DNA of 64,000 nt. Source: JBJMQS01 sp045802605. Lineage in GTDB: Bacteria > Planctomycetota > Planctomycetia > Gemmatales > Gemmataceae. Below are positions 25,414 through 34,560 of the stretch, in pieces. Both the position numbers and the translations under genes were made by a program. The stretch spans positions 1 through 64,000 of the forward strand of contig JBJMQS010000020.1 in the NCBI GenBank assembly GCA_045802605.1, written 5' to 3'. Below the pieces are notes generated by a model, which was not told the DNA's origin, searched no databases, and saw nothing but the letters and a program-made list of their open reading frames with translations. Each line of letters opens with the position of its first letter. The first letter of the stretch is position 1.

Positions 25414-27223
25414 GCTTCGGTTCGTCCTGACCCCAAGGCAGATTCAGGTCGATCATCCGTGTGAAGCCACTTGGGATGCGCTCATGCCGGCCCAAGTAAC
25501 GGGCGGCAGCGAGCGTCGTTTGGTAGCCGATCCAACTGAAGCCTACTGCCGCGCCGATGCTGCAAACGATAAACACGAGCACGTTATCAAACACACTGGA
25601 TAGCCCCGACACTCCCAACGGACTGAGAAGCCCCACCACCAGTGACGATGAACAACACGGCATGCAGCCAAACGGCGTCGAGCCAAACGCAATGACCGTG
25701 CCAAGCACGAACCCGCCGACCGTGGTGCCCAGCATGCTCCACCACGAATTGCCCGATCGCGCCGAAAACCACAACCCAACGCCGGTCATGTACATCATGA
25801 ACGCATAGGCAAACAAGGGTCCCGTCAATGCAATGGCAGCCGGGACAATCGCGCGTGAACCGGCTGCAACCGCGATCATGGTTAACCAAAATGGCCGCCA
25901 ACTCAGCCGCGTTCGTTGAGCTATGAACACCGCCGCAATCGCCGCCGCGATCGCAAATGGTGCCCAGGTCCTTAGCTCCATGTCTGGGCCGTGGAATTCC
26001 TCGCAGATCGATAGTGTCAGTGCGCCGGGAATGAGGAAAGCAAAATAATAGGGCCACAGAGAGCGAATCACGCCGACACATTTTTGCCGCAGGATCGCGT
26101 CAAAGTTCCAGGGTGTTGTCAGTAGTGGCTCCCATGTTTGCCGTTCCCGCTCGCCGGTGATGCAACCTGACGCCCGAACCCCCGCGGCGAGCATGAAGAC
26201 CATCAGCACGAGCCAGTGCGCCATCGTGAACCATTTGTACATCTCGTCTGCGTCCGCAGCCTTTCTGGCGATCCATTGGGTCGCCATCACCGCGACCGCC
26301 GCGATCAGGATGACAACGAGCACGGTTGGGAGCCGGCGACGGGCGTAGCGCTCGGTCCAAGCAATCGCATCATCTCCAACTGGTGGTCGAGAACTCAGCC
26401 GGCGGGCAATGCGGCCCGGTGGTTTGACATGAAGTTGTTTGAAGTATGCCGGCCTCAGACGCCAGACCGCCACGAGTGTAGTGCTGCAAGCAATAAGCCC
26501 CCAGGAAATCACCGCTTGGCCCAAACGTGTTTGCAGGACCGCATAATTCGGGTCATCGCGGGCTGCATCGAGCACGTAAAGCGGATCGAGAGCGATCAGA
26601 TATTTTACCAGCGGCGACTTGGACCAAAAGATCTCGAGATATGCGACTGCAGGCACCGCCACGAAGATCATGAGTGCGTATACCGAGATCGCCGCGTCGC
26701 GAGTGTTGCGGGTCCAAACTGACGCAAGCAACCCAACACCACATGTGCCGGCGAGCATGAGCAGCGTGATGATTGCGAGCGATGCAAAGAACACCGACGT
26801 GACGCCTCCGGCGATGCCAATGAATGCCAACACCGGCCAAGCCACCAACGACCAAACGAACGCCTGCACCAAGCGGGCGAGAAGTTTGCCGAGGATGATG
26901 GAGCCCGCTCCGATCTCGGCCAAGAACAATGGCTCAATTGTGCGACGAACTTTTTCGTGCGTCACCGCGCCGGCGGCGAATGCCGGGCCAGCGAGCAGAA
27001 TCGCGGCGACCAACTGATACGTGACAATGCCCACGAGTTCACGAGCAGCTTTGCTGGCGGCGTCCGCCGTGAGCCCTTCCGCTTTGCTGGAGAAGAAGCT
27101 GATGACGAGGACTTCCGCGGCCAGCCAGCCACCGACCAACCAGCGCGCTGCGTGCGCCATCCGGCCCCGGCTGGCACGAACAAGTTCTCCGGAAAAAACA
27201 GCATCGATCATGAGTTCAGGCAT
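25385..27223 (-). CDS. ABC-2 type permease, two fused halves
   Basis: 612-aa polytopic membrane protein with around a dozen hydrophobic segments. Two copies of the ABC-2 permease signature are visible: THEKVRRTIEPLFLAEIG (about 108-125) and TGERERQTWEPLLTTPWN (about 355-372). It therefore looks like two permease modules in one chain. No ATP-binding subunit lies beside it, so the partner must be elsewhere. The end is convergent with gyrB and overlaps it by 29 bp. Substrate unknown. Confidence 0.82.
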   Translation of the reverse strand: MPELMIDAVFSGELVRASRGRMAHAARWLVGGWLAAEVLVISFFSSKAEGLTADAASKAARELVGIVTYQLVAAILLAGPAFAAGAVTHEKVRRTIEPLFLAEIGAGSIILGKLLARLVQAFVWSLVAWPVLAFIGIAGGVTSVFFASLAIITLLMLAGTCGVGLLASVWTRNTRDAAISVYALMIFVAVPAVAYLEIFWSKSPLVKYLIALDPLYVLDAARDDPNYAVLQTRLGQAVISWGLIACSTTLVAVWRLRPAYFKQLHVKPPGRIARRLSSRPPVGDDAIAWTERYARRRLPTVLVVILIAAVAVMATQWIARKAADADEMYKWFTMAHWLVLMVFMLAAGVRASGCITGERERQTWEPLLTTPWNFDAILRQKCVGVIRSLWPYYFAFLIPGALTLSICEEFHGPDMELRTWAPFAIAAAIAAVFIAQRTRLSWRPFWLTMIAVAAGSRAIVPAAIALTGPLFAYAFMMYMTGVGLWFSARSGNSWWSMLGTTVGGFVLGTVIAFGSTPFGCMPCCSSSLVVGLLSPLGVSGLSSVFDNVLVFIVCSIGAAVGFSWIGYQTTLAAARYLGRHERIPSGFTRMIDLNLPWGQDEPKLTRRDSRCL

Positions 27224-27565
27224 TTCGTGATTTTGTCATCCCGTGCTTCGCGAGGGATCTCTCTTGCGCGCGGTGACAAAAACAACATACCGACCTTTGA
27301 GAAAATAACGCGTGTCGGCGCGCAAAAAACAACGGTCGAGCAACCTCAAAATCCGGATTCGATCCGCGCGCGATCGTCAAGAGGTGATCCGCACCTTCAA
27401 TTCAGAATTTCAAATCGTTCAAAAATTCCGCTTGACGAGAGTGCGTTCACCTGAGAGTCGTAATGAAGAGGGTTTGTGTGCCGAATTGGCCCGCGCTTGG
27501 GCAGGATGCTCGTCGGGCTTCGACCGCAAGAGCGGCAACGAAACCATTTGGAGGTGTCCCTCATT
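27224..27565. other. Gene-free intergenic stretch
   Basis: This 342-bp divergent gap lies between the ABC permease and the CxxC protein. No convincing gene, hairpin or repeat was found. A TTGACG near 27433 could be a -35 box for the downstream gene, but no matching -10 is clear. Confidence 0.5.
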
Positions 27566-27880
27566 ATGCTTCATTTCACGTGCGATTTATGCGGCAAGGA
27601 TATCGATGCAAGTGCGGACCCTCGGTACGTGCTGAAGATGGAGGTCTTCGCCGCGACCGATCCCGCCGAGTTGACCGAGGCCGATCTGGAGCAGGACCCG
27701 ATCGAAAGTCTGAGTGAAGCATTGCGCCAAGCGGAAGAGGACGGGGCGAACCCGGCCGAGGATTTGCCGCCGGCGCGGAAAAGTTTTCGTTACGATTTGT
27801 GCTCGGAATGCCACCGCAAGTTTTTGCAGGATCCACTTGCGCGGGAAGCGGAAAAGAAATTCCATTTCAGTGAGAACTAG
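27566..27880 (+). CDS. Small CxxC-type (zinc-ribbon-like) protein
   Basis: 104-aa soluble protein; start at the ATG after GGAGGTG. The N-terminal FTCDLCGKDID and C-terminal YDLCSECHRKF each hold a CxxC pair, which together would make a zinc ribbon. Between them lies an acidic segment (TEADLEQDPIESLSEAL and QAEEDGANPAEDLPP). Planctomycete genomes often carry such proteins, but function is unknown. The secreted protein at 27952 follows 71 bp downstream. Confidence 0.8.
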   Translation: MLHFTCDLCGKDIDASADPRYVLKMEVFAATDPAELTEADLEQDPIESLSEALRQAEEDGANPAEDLPPARKSFRYDLCSECHRKFLQDPLAREAEKKFHFSEN

Positions 27881-27951
27881 TCGCAATCAAGTCGGCGCAC
27901 GACTTGCTAAATGATGTTTGCGGCGGATCATTCACCCCTCGGAGTGTCGCC

Positions 27952-28404
27952 ATGAGAAGCTTTCTGTTCGCATCCACCGTGTTATTGTTCAGTGCTGCGT
28001 CCGCTTCGGCACAAGTCTTCTACGTGCCGTCCTACGGATATTATTCGTATGGATGCGCGGCGTATCCCTGGGCTGCGGTTCCGGTCGTGCCCCTCGGAGG
28101 GTCGGCCTATTACGGACCGCGCGACTTTTTGTGGGAGGTTCCGCCGCCCGCCATTCGCCACGTCATTGTGACCAAACCAGTGCCAGTGGCGCCCGCGAAA
28201 CTCTTGGTCAATGCGCCGAAGAATGTCGAGGTTCGCTACGCAGGACAAAAGTTGACATTCGAGAACGGCGTCAGTGTGATCGAGCTACCGCAAATGGAAA
28301 AACAAACTACCATCAATCTGGTGGTTCACACCGCTAAGAAAGATGTGACTGTTCCGGTGGTCGTCACTCCGGGAAGCACTCCCAGCGTGAGAATTTTGGG
28401 TTAA
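27952..28404 (+). CDS. Small secreted Tyr/Pro-rich protein
   Basis: 150-aa protein with a signal peptide (SFLFASTVLLFSAASASA). A Tyr-rich stretch follows (VFYVPSYGYYSYG). The C-terminal half (from AKLLVNAPKNVEVRYAGQKL) is strand-rich and recalls, weakly, the planctomycete TIGR03000 domain. No catalytic motif. A terminator-like palindrome at 28411-28448 separates it from the convergent neighbour. Confidence 0.7.
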   Translation: MRSFLFASTVLLFSAASASAQVFYVPSYGYYSYGCAAYPWAAVPVVPLGGSAYYGPRDFLWEVPPPAIRHVIVTKPVPVAPAKLLVNAPKNVEVRYAGQKLTFENGVSVIELPQMEKQTTINLVVHTAKKDVTVPVVVTPGSTPSVRILG

Positions 28405-28410
28405 GATGTG

Positions 28411-28448
28411 GCGCGAAACGAAAGCCACACGCGGCTTACGTTTCGCGC
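28411..28448. terminator. Bidirectional terminator-like hairpin
   Basis: Arms gcgcgaaacg (28411-28420, pairing from 28411) and cgtttcgcgc (28439-28448) form a 10-bp perfect stem between two convergent genes. An inner aagccacacgcggctt pairing extends it. Confidence 0.7.
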
Positions 28449-31166
28449 TTAGTTTTCCTTCTTCGTCACCATCGGCTCAATGCGGACGTCGTCTACCACG
28501 GCCACTCCTAATCCAGTGAGCGCAACGACGACCCGTACTTCGCCATTTTCCGGCACCCGACGATACATCGTGAATTTCTTCCACTGTGGCACCGGGGCCG
28601 TGAGTCGTACCCCCAGCGCTTCGCCGGCGGCACTATCGTAAATCACCAAGCCGTCGGCCGTCGCTTGCAACGGCAGCGGGATCTTCACCCAAAAGCTGAT
28701 CCGCACCAGGCTGCCAGGAGTCAGTCGTACCGGCGTGCTTTCGACACCGAGGAATGTTCGTTCCAAAGCCGCCGGTGGCGGCGGAGGGTTGGAACCGGGC
28801 GTAGCCGCCACAGCTTTCGGCTTCACTTCTAATCGCAGCGCCTGATGCCCCTCTTGGGCATCTTGCGTCGGCTGAGCGATCATCTCAACCTCGTCGAGCG
28901 TGTTCTTGACCACCTGCCAGCCCGCGAGGCCGCCATTCTCGAAGCCACCATCAATGAGTTGGTTCGGGGCCGCTGCAGAGGCGTTGATTTGCCGCACGAA
29001 CGCCACGTGTTGCGGCAGCGAGAAATAACTCACCGCATAGGGCGCGCAGCATGGCTGGTCAAAGCCCCGGATCAACTGCAGCCATTGTGTTCGCGTCAAG
29101 ACCCGCAGGGGCCGTTGGGCCCGCTGGGCTTCCCGATAGGCGATCCGGTAGTCCCCGGCCTCCCAAGCGGTTCGCGAGGCTTGCAGTCGCTCCCGGGCGG
29201 CCGTGAGCAGCAAATCCGAGTCGGTGATCGCGACATTGAGCTGCTTGAGCTGAGCTTGCACCCGTTCCACTTTGCTCAAAGTGACGTTGGCCAGGTCATA
29301 GGTCCATTGAGCGGCCAGCGGCGACATCTTGCGGACCTGGTCCTGCCATTTGACAAGGATGCCGGTTGGAGAATTGTCGGCCGTGAACACGATCGCCGCG
29401 GTGTGATCGAATTCGTTGAGCGTGACTTCGACGCCGCCGACAACGCGCCGCGCCGGCAATGAGCGAATCTCACCGGGGGAAACCTCCCAGGCCTGCGTGC
29501 CGATCGGAACCTGGGGTACCGTCATCGTCAATCGAGACGCGGCACCTTGCTCCGGAACGTATTGCGTGCCCTCGCCGAGCCAGATCGGCAGGACTAACAC
29601 CCCACGCTCGCAACGGAGGACGGCCGCCTTCACTTGCGGCACGGTCGTGTCGATCCACTGCGGAGAATCAATCGTCGATACGAGTAATGGTTCGAGCAGA
29701 CTGAGTTCTTGATTTAGCGTGGCAATGCCGAGCAGCCGGTCACGGCCTTGTTCCGCGTCGGCTAACGCACGGTCCGAGTAATAAGCGATGCCACGCGAGC
29801 CGGCCGCCACGCTGATGTAGGTGAGTAGGCGCACTTGCTCTGGGTGAGGGCCGACGGGTTCGGCAAACCCGGCCGGCGTTTTCGGGGGTTGCAGCACATC
29901 GACATACCAGTTGGGCAGATGCGTCTGAATCCATGTCCACAAGAACGTGTTTGGCCTAGCGAGCTTGTGACGCTGCTGTAGCCAGTCGCGGTAGCGCGCT
30001 AGCTCCAAACTCGTAAACAACGGCCAGCGGTGCGCCCCGAGCAGATCGACGTGCCGGGAGTAGGACCAGAAGCCGTCTTTGATATCCGCCGCGATGGGCC
30101 GGTTAGGGTCCGCGGCGCGAATCGTGGCGATGGTCCGGACGGCGTTGTCGAGTTGCTCCACATTTTGCCAGTCGCCGAGGTGCCACGCGAGCACCGCATC
30201 GTCCGCGGCAAAGCGAGTAATTTCGCGATTGATCGTATCGGTGTCCGCATTGGCCGGGACGGTTGGCACCAGCCAGAAGCCATTCTTCACGGCTTCGTCG
30301 CAAACTGAAGGCGGTGCGGAGCCCGAGAAAAACAGAGTGTTCAAGCCTGCGTCGCGCAGGGTCTTGATTGGCGTGTCGGAGTGACGAATGGCTCGGAACA
30401 AAATTGGTCGTCCGCCCACGCGCAATTGATCACGTTGGAACTCCACCGGCACCGGTCCGATTGGTTTGACACCCAATGGCGGTGGCGCCGGGGCGGCGGT
30501 CGAGCGTGCCGTATTCTGCCCGTGCACTTCCTTGTCGCCGACAACCGGACTGAGTTCCAAATCATCGATCCACAGTTCTGAGACTCCTGCCCCCGTGTAG
30601 ACATTGATCACCACTTGATCGACATATGCGCCAGTCGTGTCCACATCGCGGCCGGCGGCCACCCGCAGTCGTTGGCGTTCGTCGGCCAAGAGCTTGACGA
30701 GTCGGCGAAGTTCGAGCCGCTGCCAACGTCCGCCGGCCAGTTGATATTTCTCACCAGGCAATAACACGCTCAACGGATTGGATGCATCGGCGGGATCGCG
30801 CTCACGCGGTAACACCGCACGCGCATAGATCTGAACGCCGGGCCGACTTGCTCGTACCCACGAGCTGCCGGACGTATCGTCCGTGATTGGTGCATGCGGC
30901 GTTGTGTAGGTGTAATAGATGAACGGATTCAGCTCGCCGCCGGCGGGTTCGGCCGTAACGCGGATGAACTCTGAGGAGGGTGCCGTATGTGCGAATTGGG
31001 CGGTGATCGAGTGTGCATCCTCTTTGAATTGCACATTCGATTTGCTGCGGGCCCACTGCGGATTGGGTGCTTCAAACGTATCGCGCAACACAGTCATCGC
31101 CGGGCCTTGGGCAATGACCCAGCCGACAGCTCCGAAACCCAGTAGCGCGATCAAAGCCCGTCGCAT
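28449..31166 (-). CDS. Large secreted protein with TIM-barrel (glycosidase-like) core
   Basis: 905-aa protein, start taken at the ATG giving MRRALIALLGFGAVGW as signal peptide (a start 21 bp upstream is possible). Residues 20-220 look like a carbohydrate-binding jelly roll (LRDTFEAPNPQW, ELWIDDLELSP). About 255-500 resembles a glycoside-hydrolase barrel (FRAIRHSDTPIKTLRDAGLN, AWHLGDWQN, FLWTWIQTH, GIAYYSDRALAD). After a helical linker, about 740-890 is another binding module (LIDGGFENGGLAGWQVV, SFWVKIPLP). The catalytic acids cannot be assigned with confidence, so activity is unproven. No family name is certain. Confidence 0.7.
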   Translation of the reverse strand: MRRALIALLGFGAVGWVIAQGPAMTVLRDTFEAPNPQWARSKSNVQFKEDAHSITAQFAHTAPSSEFIRVTAEPAGGELNPFIYYTYTTPHAPITDDTSGSSWVRASRPGVQIYARAVLPRERDPADASNPLSVLLPGEKYQLAGGRWQRLELRRLVKLLADERQRLRVAAGRDVDTTGAYVDQVVINVYTGAGVSELWIDDLELSPVVGDKEVHGQNTARSTAAPAPPPLGVKPIGPVPVEFQRDQLRVGGRPILFRAIRHSDTPIKTLRDAGLNTLFFSGSAPPSVCDEAVKNGFWLVPTVPANADTDTINREITRFAADDAVLAWHLGDWQNVEQLDNAVRTIATIRAADPNRPIAADIKDGFWSYSRHVDLLGAHRWPLFTSLELARYRDWLQQRHKLARPNTFLWTWIQTHLPNWYVDVLQPPKTPAGFAEPVGPHPEQVRLLTYISVAAGSRGIAYYSDRALADAEQGRDRLLGIATLNQELSLLEPLLVSTIDSPQWIDTTVPQVKAAVLRCERGVLVLPIWLGEGTQYVPEQGAASRLTMTVPQVPIGTQAWEVSPGEIRSLPARRVVGGVEVTLNEFDHTAAIVFTADNSPTGILVKWQDQVRKMSPLAAQWTYDLANVTLSKVERVQAQLKQLNVAITDSDLLLTAARERLQASRTAWEAGDYRIAYREAQRAQRPLRVLTRTQWLQLIRGFDQPCCAPYAVSYFSLPQHVAFVRQINASAAAPNQLIDGGFENGGLAGWQVVKNTLDEVEMIAQPTQDAQEGHQALRLEVKPKAVAATPGSNPPPPPAALERTFLGVESTPVRLTPGSLVRISFWVKIPLPLQATADGLVIYDSAAGEALGVRLTAPVPQWKKFTMYRRVPENGEVRVVVALTGLGVAVVDDVRIEPMVTKKEN

Positions 31167-31334
31167 AGCGCAGCCCTCGGCAAACATCCGTCAGCGGAAT
31201 ACCCGATGCGAAGAGTCCAGGCAAGCCGGAGTGACTGGGCGAAACGCTGAGACTTTGGAGAAATTGAAGGCACTCAGATGAACCGGCTGATCAATCGAGT
31301 CATCGCCTAAATGATGCCAGGCTATTAGGTTGCG

Positions 31335-32801
31335 CTATCTAGGTGGATGAAGTTCATAGAGCAAAAGACCCTTCTCGGCCATGGGCTCGGGGAATTCAAT
31401 CGGCTTGATGTCCGCGAGGTCTGCGGTTTTGCCAAGCAGGTGATCGGCTTCCAAGACCACGGCATCGAATCCCTCAAATGGATGCGGTCTCCTTGTCCAT
31501 TCATCCCATTGCCTGGGCACGCTCAGATCGACGAGTTGAAAATCGAGGCCCCGTTCCCGCGCCTGGAACCAAAGCACCGGAATAACAGCTACGCGGCGAT
31601 ACGACGCCAAACGATTCATGAGCGCGTCATGGCGGTGCGGCGAGCGAATCGCATAGTCACGATGCGTGCCGTAAAGAACATGTGCGGTTTGACCGATCTC
31701 AGCCGCCGCAACCAAGATCGCTCCCCACAGCGCTGGCCGTCGCAGCCAAGTGGGGCAGCGAGTGACGAGTAGCGCGAACACGACCAGCGTAAACGGGTAG
31801 TAAATACTGCAGCGTGTGATTCCCAAGCCAGTGATTGCGATTATCAGAGCGAATTGCCCTGCGAGCCCCACGCCGAGAATGAGCCAACGCCGGTCACTCC
31901 GTTGATCACCGAGCCCTCGCAACACAAAGCAAACGAACGACAATAAAATCATGACGGCCGTGGTACCGCCCGCTTGCAGGAACTCTTTCTGGTTGATGCT
32001 CCCGCTCAGAAGTTGCAACGATCGGTAGGGCGGCTTAGTCGCGCCACCCATCGTCCCGGCCAATTCACGGTGTTCTTGCAGTGCCACGAGCCAACGATCG
32101 CCAAAGACCCCAATCCAAAAGCCGACAAAGATAAGTATTGGCAGCAGCAAACAGCCGATGAGGTGCACATATCCAAGTCGTTTGCGCAACAGCCACAAGG
32201 CAATCACAAACAGTCCCAGATAGAAGACTGCAATCGTATGCGTGGCGAGCGACAATCCTACGAGCACGCTAGCAAGCCAGGCCCGCCACTGCAAAGCGGC
32301 TCCGCGCATGTGGCCCGCGACCAGCAAAACGAATCCACTCAACGCAAACAGGCCAGTGAATGGGTCAGGACGGCCCCAGCGAGAGACGTACATCGTCGAA
32401 AAATCGGTGGTTGCGAGCAGTGCCGCCATGGCGACACCCCAGTTGTCAAGCACGCGCAATCGCCGGAGTTTCCACAACAGAACGAGCAGCATCGCCACGC
32501 TGGCAATGTGCGCAGCAATGCTCGGTAGTCGCATCGCCCCCGGCGTGAATCCGAACAATCGAAATGAGCCCGCCAGAATCAGAACATACAGTGGTGGATG
32601 TTGTGGATAGAAGTCGCCGAAGAGCATGCCGTCACAGCAAGGCAACCGGTAACCATCGCCATGGTCTAAAGCCCAAGCCGGCTCGGCCCAATAGATTTCG
32701 TCATTATTCGTGATGACCGGACGCCGGTCGAAGGCGTATTGCACCGCCCAAATTCGCAGGGCGAACAATGCGATCAATAACACGAAAAGCCGTCGCGGCA
32801 T
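31335..32801 (-). CDS. GT39-like membrane glycosyltransferase
   Basis: 488-aa polytopic protein with start at MPRRLFVLL, 5 bases after the GT2 stop. The first periplasmic loop has NNDEIYWAEPAW, the acidic pair expected of GT-C/PMT enzymes that use polyprenyl-phosphate sugars, followed by QHPPLYVLIL, a common PMT_2 motif. About ten membrane segments follow and a short soluble end. It probably moves a sugar from a lipid carrier made by the GT2 neighbour onto a surface acceptor. Confidence 0.82.
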   Translation of the reverse strand: MPRRLFVLLIALFALRIWAVQYAFDRRPVITNNDEIYWAEPAWALDHGDGYRLPCCDGMLFGDFYPQHPPLYVLILAGSFRLFGFTPGAMRLPSIAAHIASVAMLLVLLWKLRRLRVLDNWGVAMAALLATTDFSTMYVSRWGRPDPFTGLFALSGFVLLVAGHMRGAALQWRAWLASVLVGLSLATHTIAVFYLGLFVIALWLLRKRLGYVHLIGCLLLPILIFVGFWIGVFGDRWLVALQEHRELAGTMGGATKPPYRSLQLLSGSINQKEFLQAGGTTAVMILLSFVCFVLRGLGDQRSDRRWLILGVGLAGQFALIIAITGLGITRCSIYYPFTLVVFALLVTRCPTWLRRPALWGAILVAAAEIGQTAHVLYGTHRDYAIRSPHRHDALMNRLASYRRVAVIPVLWFQARERGLDFQLVDLSVPRQWDEWTRRPHPFEGFDAVVLEADHLLGKTADLADIKPIEFPEPMAEKGLLLYELHPPR

Positions 32802-32806
32802 GGGGC

Positions 32807-33514
32807 TTATCTTAATTTGAATCGTCCGCGCAAGGCCACAAAGTACCACTTCAAGTAAAGCGGCAGCCATTTCCACAGGCGGAAGCGGCTGGTCCCCGCA
32901 CTCCGGTCGGTCCAGACGACTGGCACTTCTTCAACACGTTTGCCTGCGAGATGCGCTTTAACGGTCAGCTCAAGGCCGAGCACGAAGCCTGCTGTGCTTT
33001 CAATTCGTTCTGAGTCGAGAAACGATTTCTTGTAGGCCTTGAAACTGTTGGTCGGGTCATGGACTGGCAAGCCGGCGAACCACCGCAGCGTGAGCCCGGC
33101 GGTGCGGCTCAAAAATTTCTTGAAGCGCGGCCCACCGATCTGAGCCCCGCCGCTCATGTATCGGCTGCCGCAAACGACATCGGCTCCCGATTCAACCTTC
33201 TTCACCATGGCTTCAACTTTGGCAAAATCGTCGGAAAGGTCGGCCATCATGACGACGACCACCGTTGATAGAGCGGCTCGCATGCCGGCTTCAATGGCGT
33301 AGCGAACCCCAGGTCCTAGATCATTCTTGATCAATCGAGCATTTGGCTTGTCCGAGGTCGGCAGTGCCGCGAGCGCTGCTAAGGTCGTGTCACTCTCATG
33401 GTCGTAGCAAATCAGTAGTTCAAAATCTGGAGGCAATTCGGTTCTCGCGCGCCGGCAGAATGCACCAATATTCTCCGCCTCATTGAACACTGGCAGCACG
33501 ATGGAATAACGCAT
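32807..33514 (-). CDS. Family 2 glycosyltransferase (dolichol-phosphate-mannose-synthase-like)
   Basis: 235-aa GT-A fold enzyme: SIVLPVFNEAENI at the start, NDLGPGVRYAIEAGM, and the acidic metal site in MMADLSDD (about residue 90). It then has VVCGSRYMSGG and the ending RSAGTSRFRLWKWLP. It lacks C-terminal membrane segments. Such enzymes charge polyprenyl phosphate with a sugar, matching the GT39-like gene immediately downstream. Confidence 0.9.
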   Translation of the reverse strand: MRYSIVLPVFNEAENIGAFCRRARTELPPDFELLICYDHESDTTLAALAALPTSDKPNARLIKNDLGPGVRYAIEAGMRAALSTVVVVMMADLSDDFAKVEAMVKKVESGADVVCGSRYMSGGAQIGGPRFKKFLSRTAGLTLRWFAGLPVHDPTNSFKAYKKSFLDSERIESTAGFVLGLELTVKAHLAGKRVEEVPVVWTDRSAGTSRFRLWKWLPLYLKWYFVALRGRFKLR

Positions 33515-33540
33515 AGGAATTCAGATTTCGCTATCGCCGG

Positions 33541-34560
33541 TCAAATTCTTCCCTGCGCGATCTCATCTCGCACCCAAGGAATCACTTCATCCAAGACGAC
33601 ATCCAACGGTGTCGTCGCTTCAAAGCCCAATAGTTGCTGCGCCTTCTCAACGCTGGGGATCCGCATCTGCACATCGTAGGGCAATGCCGGGTCAGATACC
33701 GTGCGTAGCGGTTTTTGGCCATTGATCTTCGTCCAGATCAATTCGGCAAGCTCCCGCACCGTCGTTGGTTCGGACGTCGATAGGTTGAAATCTTGATTGC
33801 GCGCCGCCTCGTGGAAGATGCAAGTCGCGATGCCCTTGGCCAAGTCGCCGCCATAGGTGTAGCAACGCGTTTGCTCGCCCGCACCGAAAATGTGGAGTGG
33901 ATCCTGGCCCTTTAGTACTTTCTGCACCAGATCCGGCACAACGTGGCTCATGGCCAGGGTGATATTTCCCGAGGGAATACTCTTATCACCGAGAGCGCGA
34001 CGTTCGCCGACACCAACGCAGTTGAACGGTCTGCAAATCGTGTAGGGCAATTGATACTGCTCCCAGGCGCCTTGCGCGAAATACTCGCACGCCAACTTCT
34101 GGAAGCCATAGGTGCTCGACGGGGGCGGACTCGATCGCTCGGCCCCTTCGGGCGTCGGGAACTCGGTGGCGTTTTCGTAAACCATGCTGCTGGATATGAC
34201 CGTGATTTTCCGCAGCTTGGCTTTTTTGAATGCCGCGATCGCGGCATCGAAGCTGGCGGCAATGATGCGCTCATTCTCAGCGAGCAAATCGTAGGCGTAC
34301 TGATGAAAGTAAGTGATGCCGCCGATGCGTGCCGCGGCCGCGACAAAGTGGTCGCATTCATTGGCTAATTCAGTTAATATCCGGGCATCGCGAGCATCGC
34401 CCTCGACGAAACGATAATTGGGATGATGTTGGTAGCTTTTTTCGACCCGACCATATTTCGAGAAATTATCGACGCCGATAACCTCGTGGCCTTGGTCCAA
34501 AAGTTCCTGCACGAGGTAGCCGGCAATGAAACCGGCTGAACCGGTGAGCAGGACCTTCAC
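33541..34560 (-). CDS. NAD-dependent nucleotide-sugar epimerase/dehydratase
   Basis: 339-aa extended SDR enzyme. VLLTGSAGFIAGYL is the NAD-binding loop, VDNFSKYG follows the second strand, and the catalytic triad region is ISSSMVYEN with the YGFQK Tyr/Lys pair. The C-terminal part has the family SEPTTVRELAELIW stretch. It acts on an NDP-sugar, but which epimer or dehydration is not clear. Its ATG overlaps the dehydrogenase stop by 4 bp (ATGA type), so the two are coupled. Confidence 0.9.
   Translation of the reverse strand: MKVLLTGSAGFIAGYLVQELLDQGHEVIGVDNFSKYGRVEKSYQHHPNYRFVEGDARDARILTELANECDHFVAAAARIGGITYFHQYAYDLLAENERIIAASFDAAIAAFKKAKLRKITVISSSMVYENATEFPTPEGAERSSPPPSSTYGFQKLACEYFAQGAWEQYQLPYTICRPFNCVGVGERRALGDKSIPSGNITLAMSHVVPDLVQKVLKGQDPLHIFGAGEQTRCYTYGGDLAKGIATCIFHEAARNQDFNLSTSEPTTVRELAELIWTKINGQKPLRTVSDPALPYDVQMRIPSVEKAQQLLGFEATTPLDVVLDEVIPWVRDEIAQGRI

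Noticed and set aside
27224..27565. Small gene in the gap before the CxxC protein
   Set aside because: Open frames here lack ribosome sites and show no coding-like pattern.
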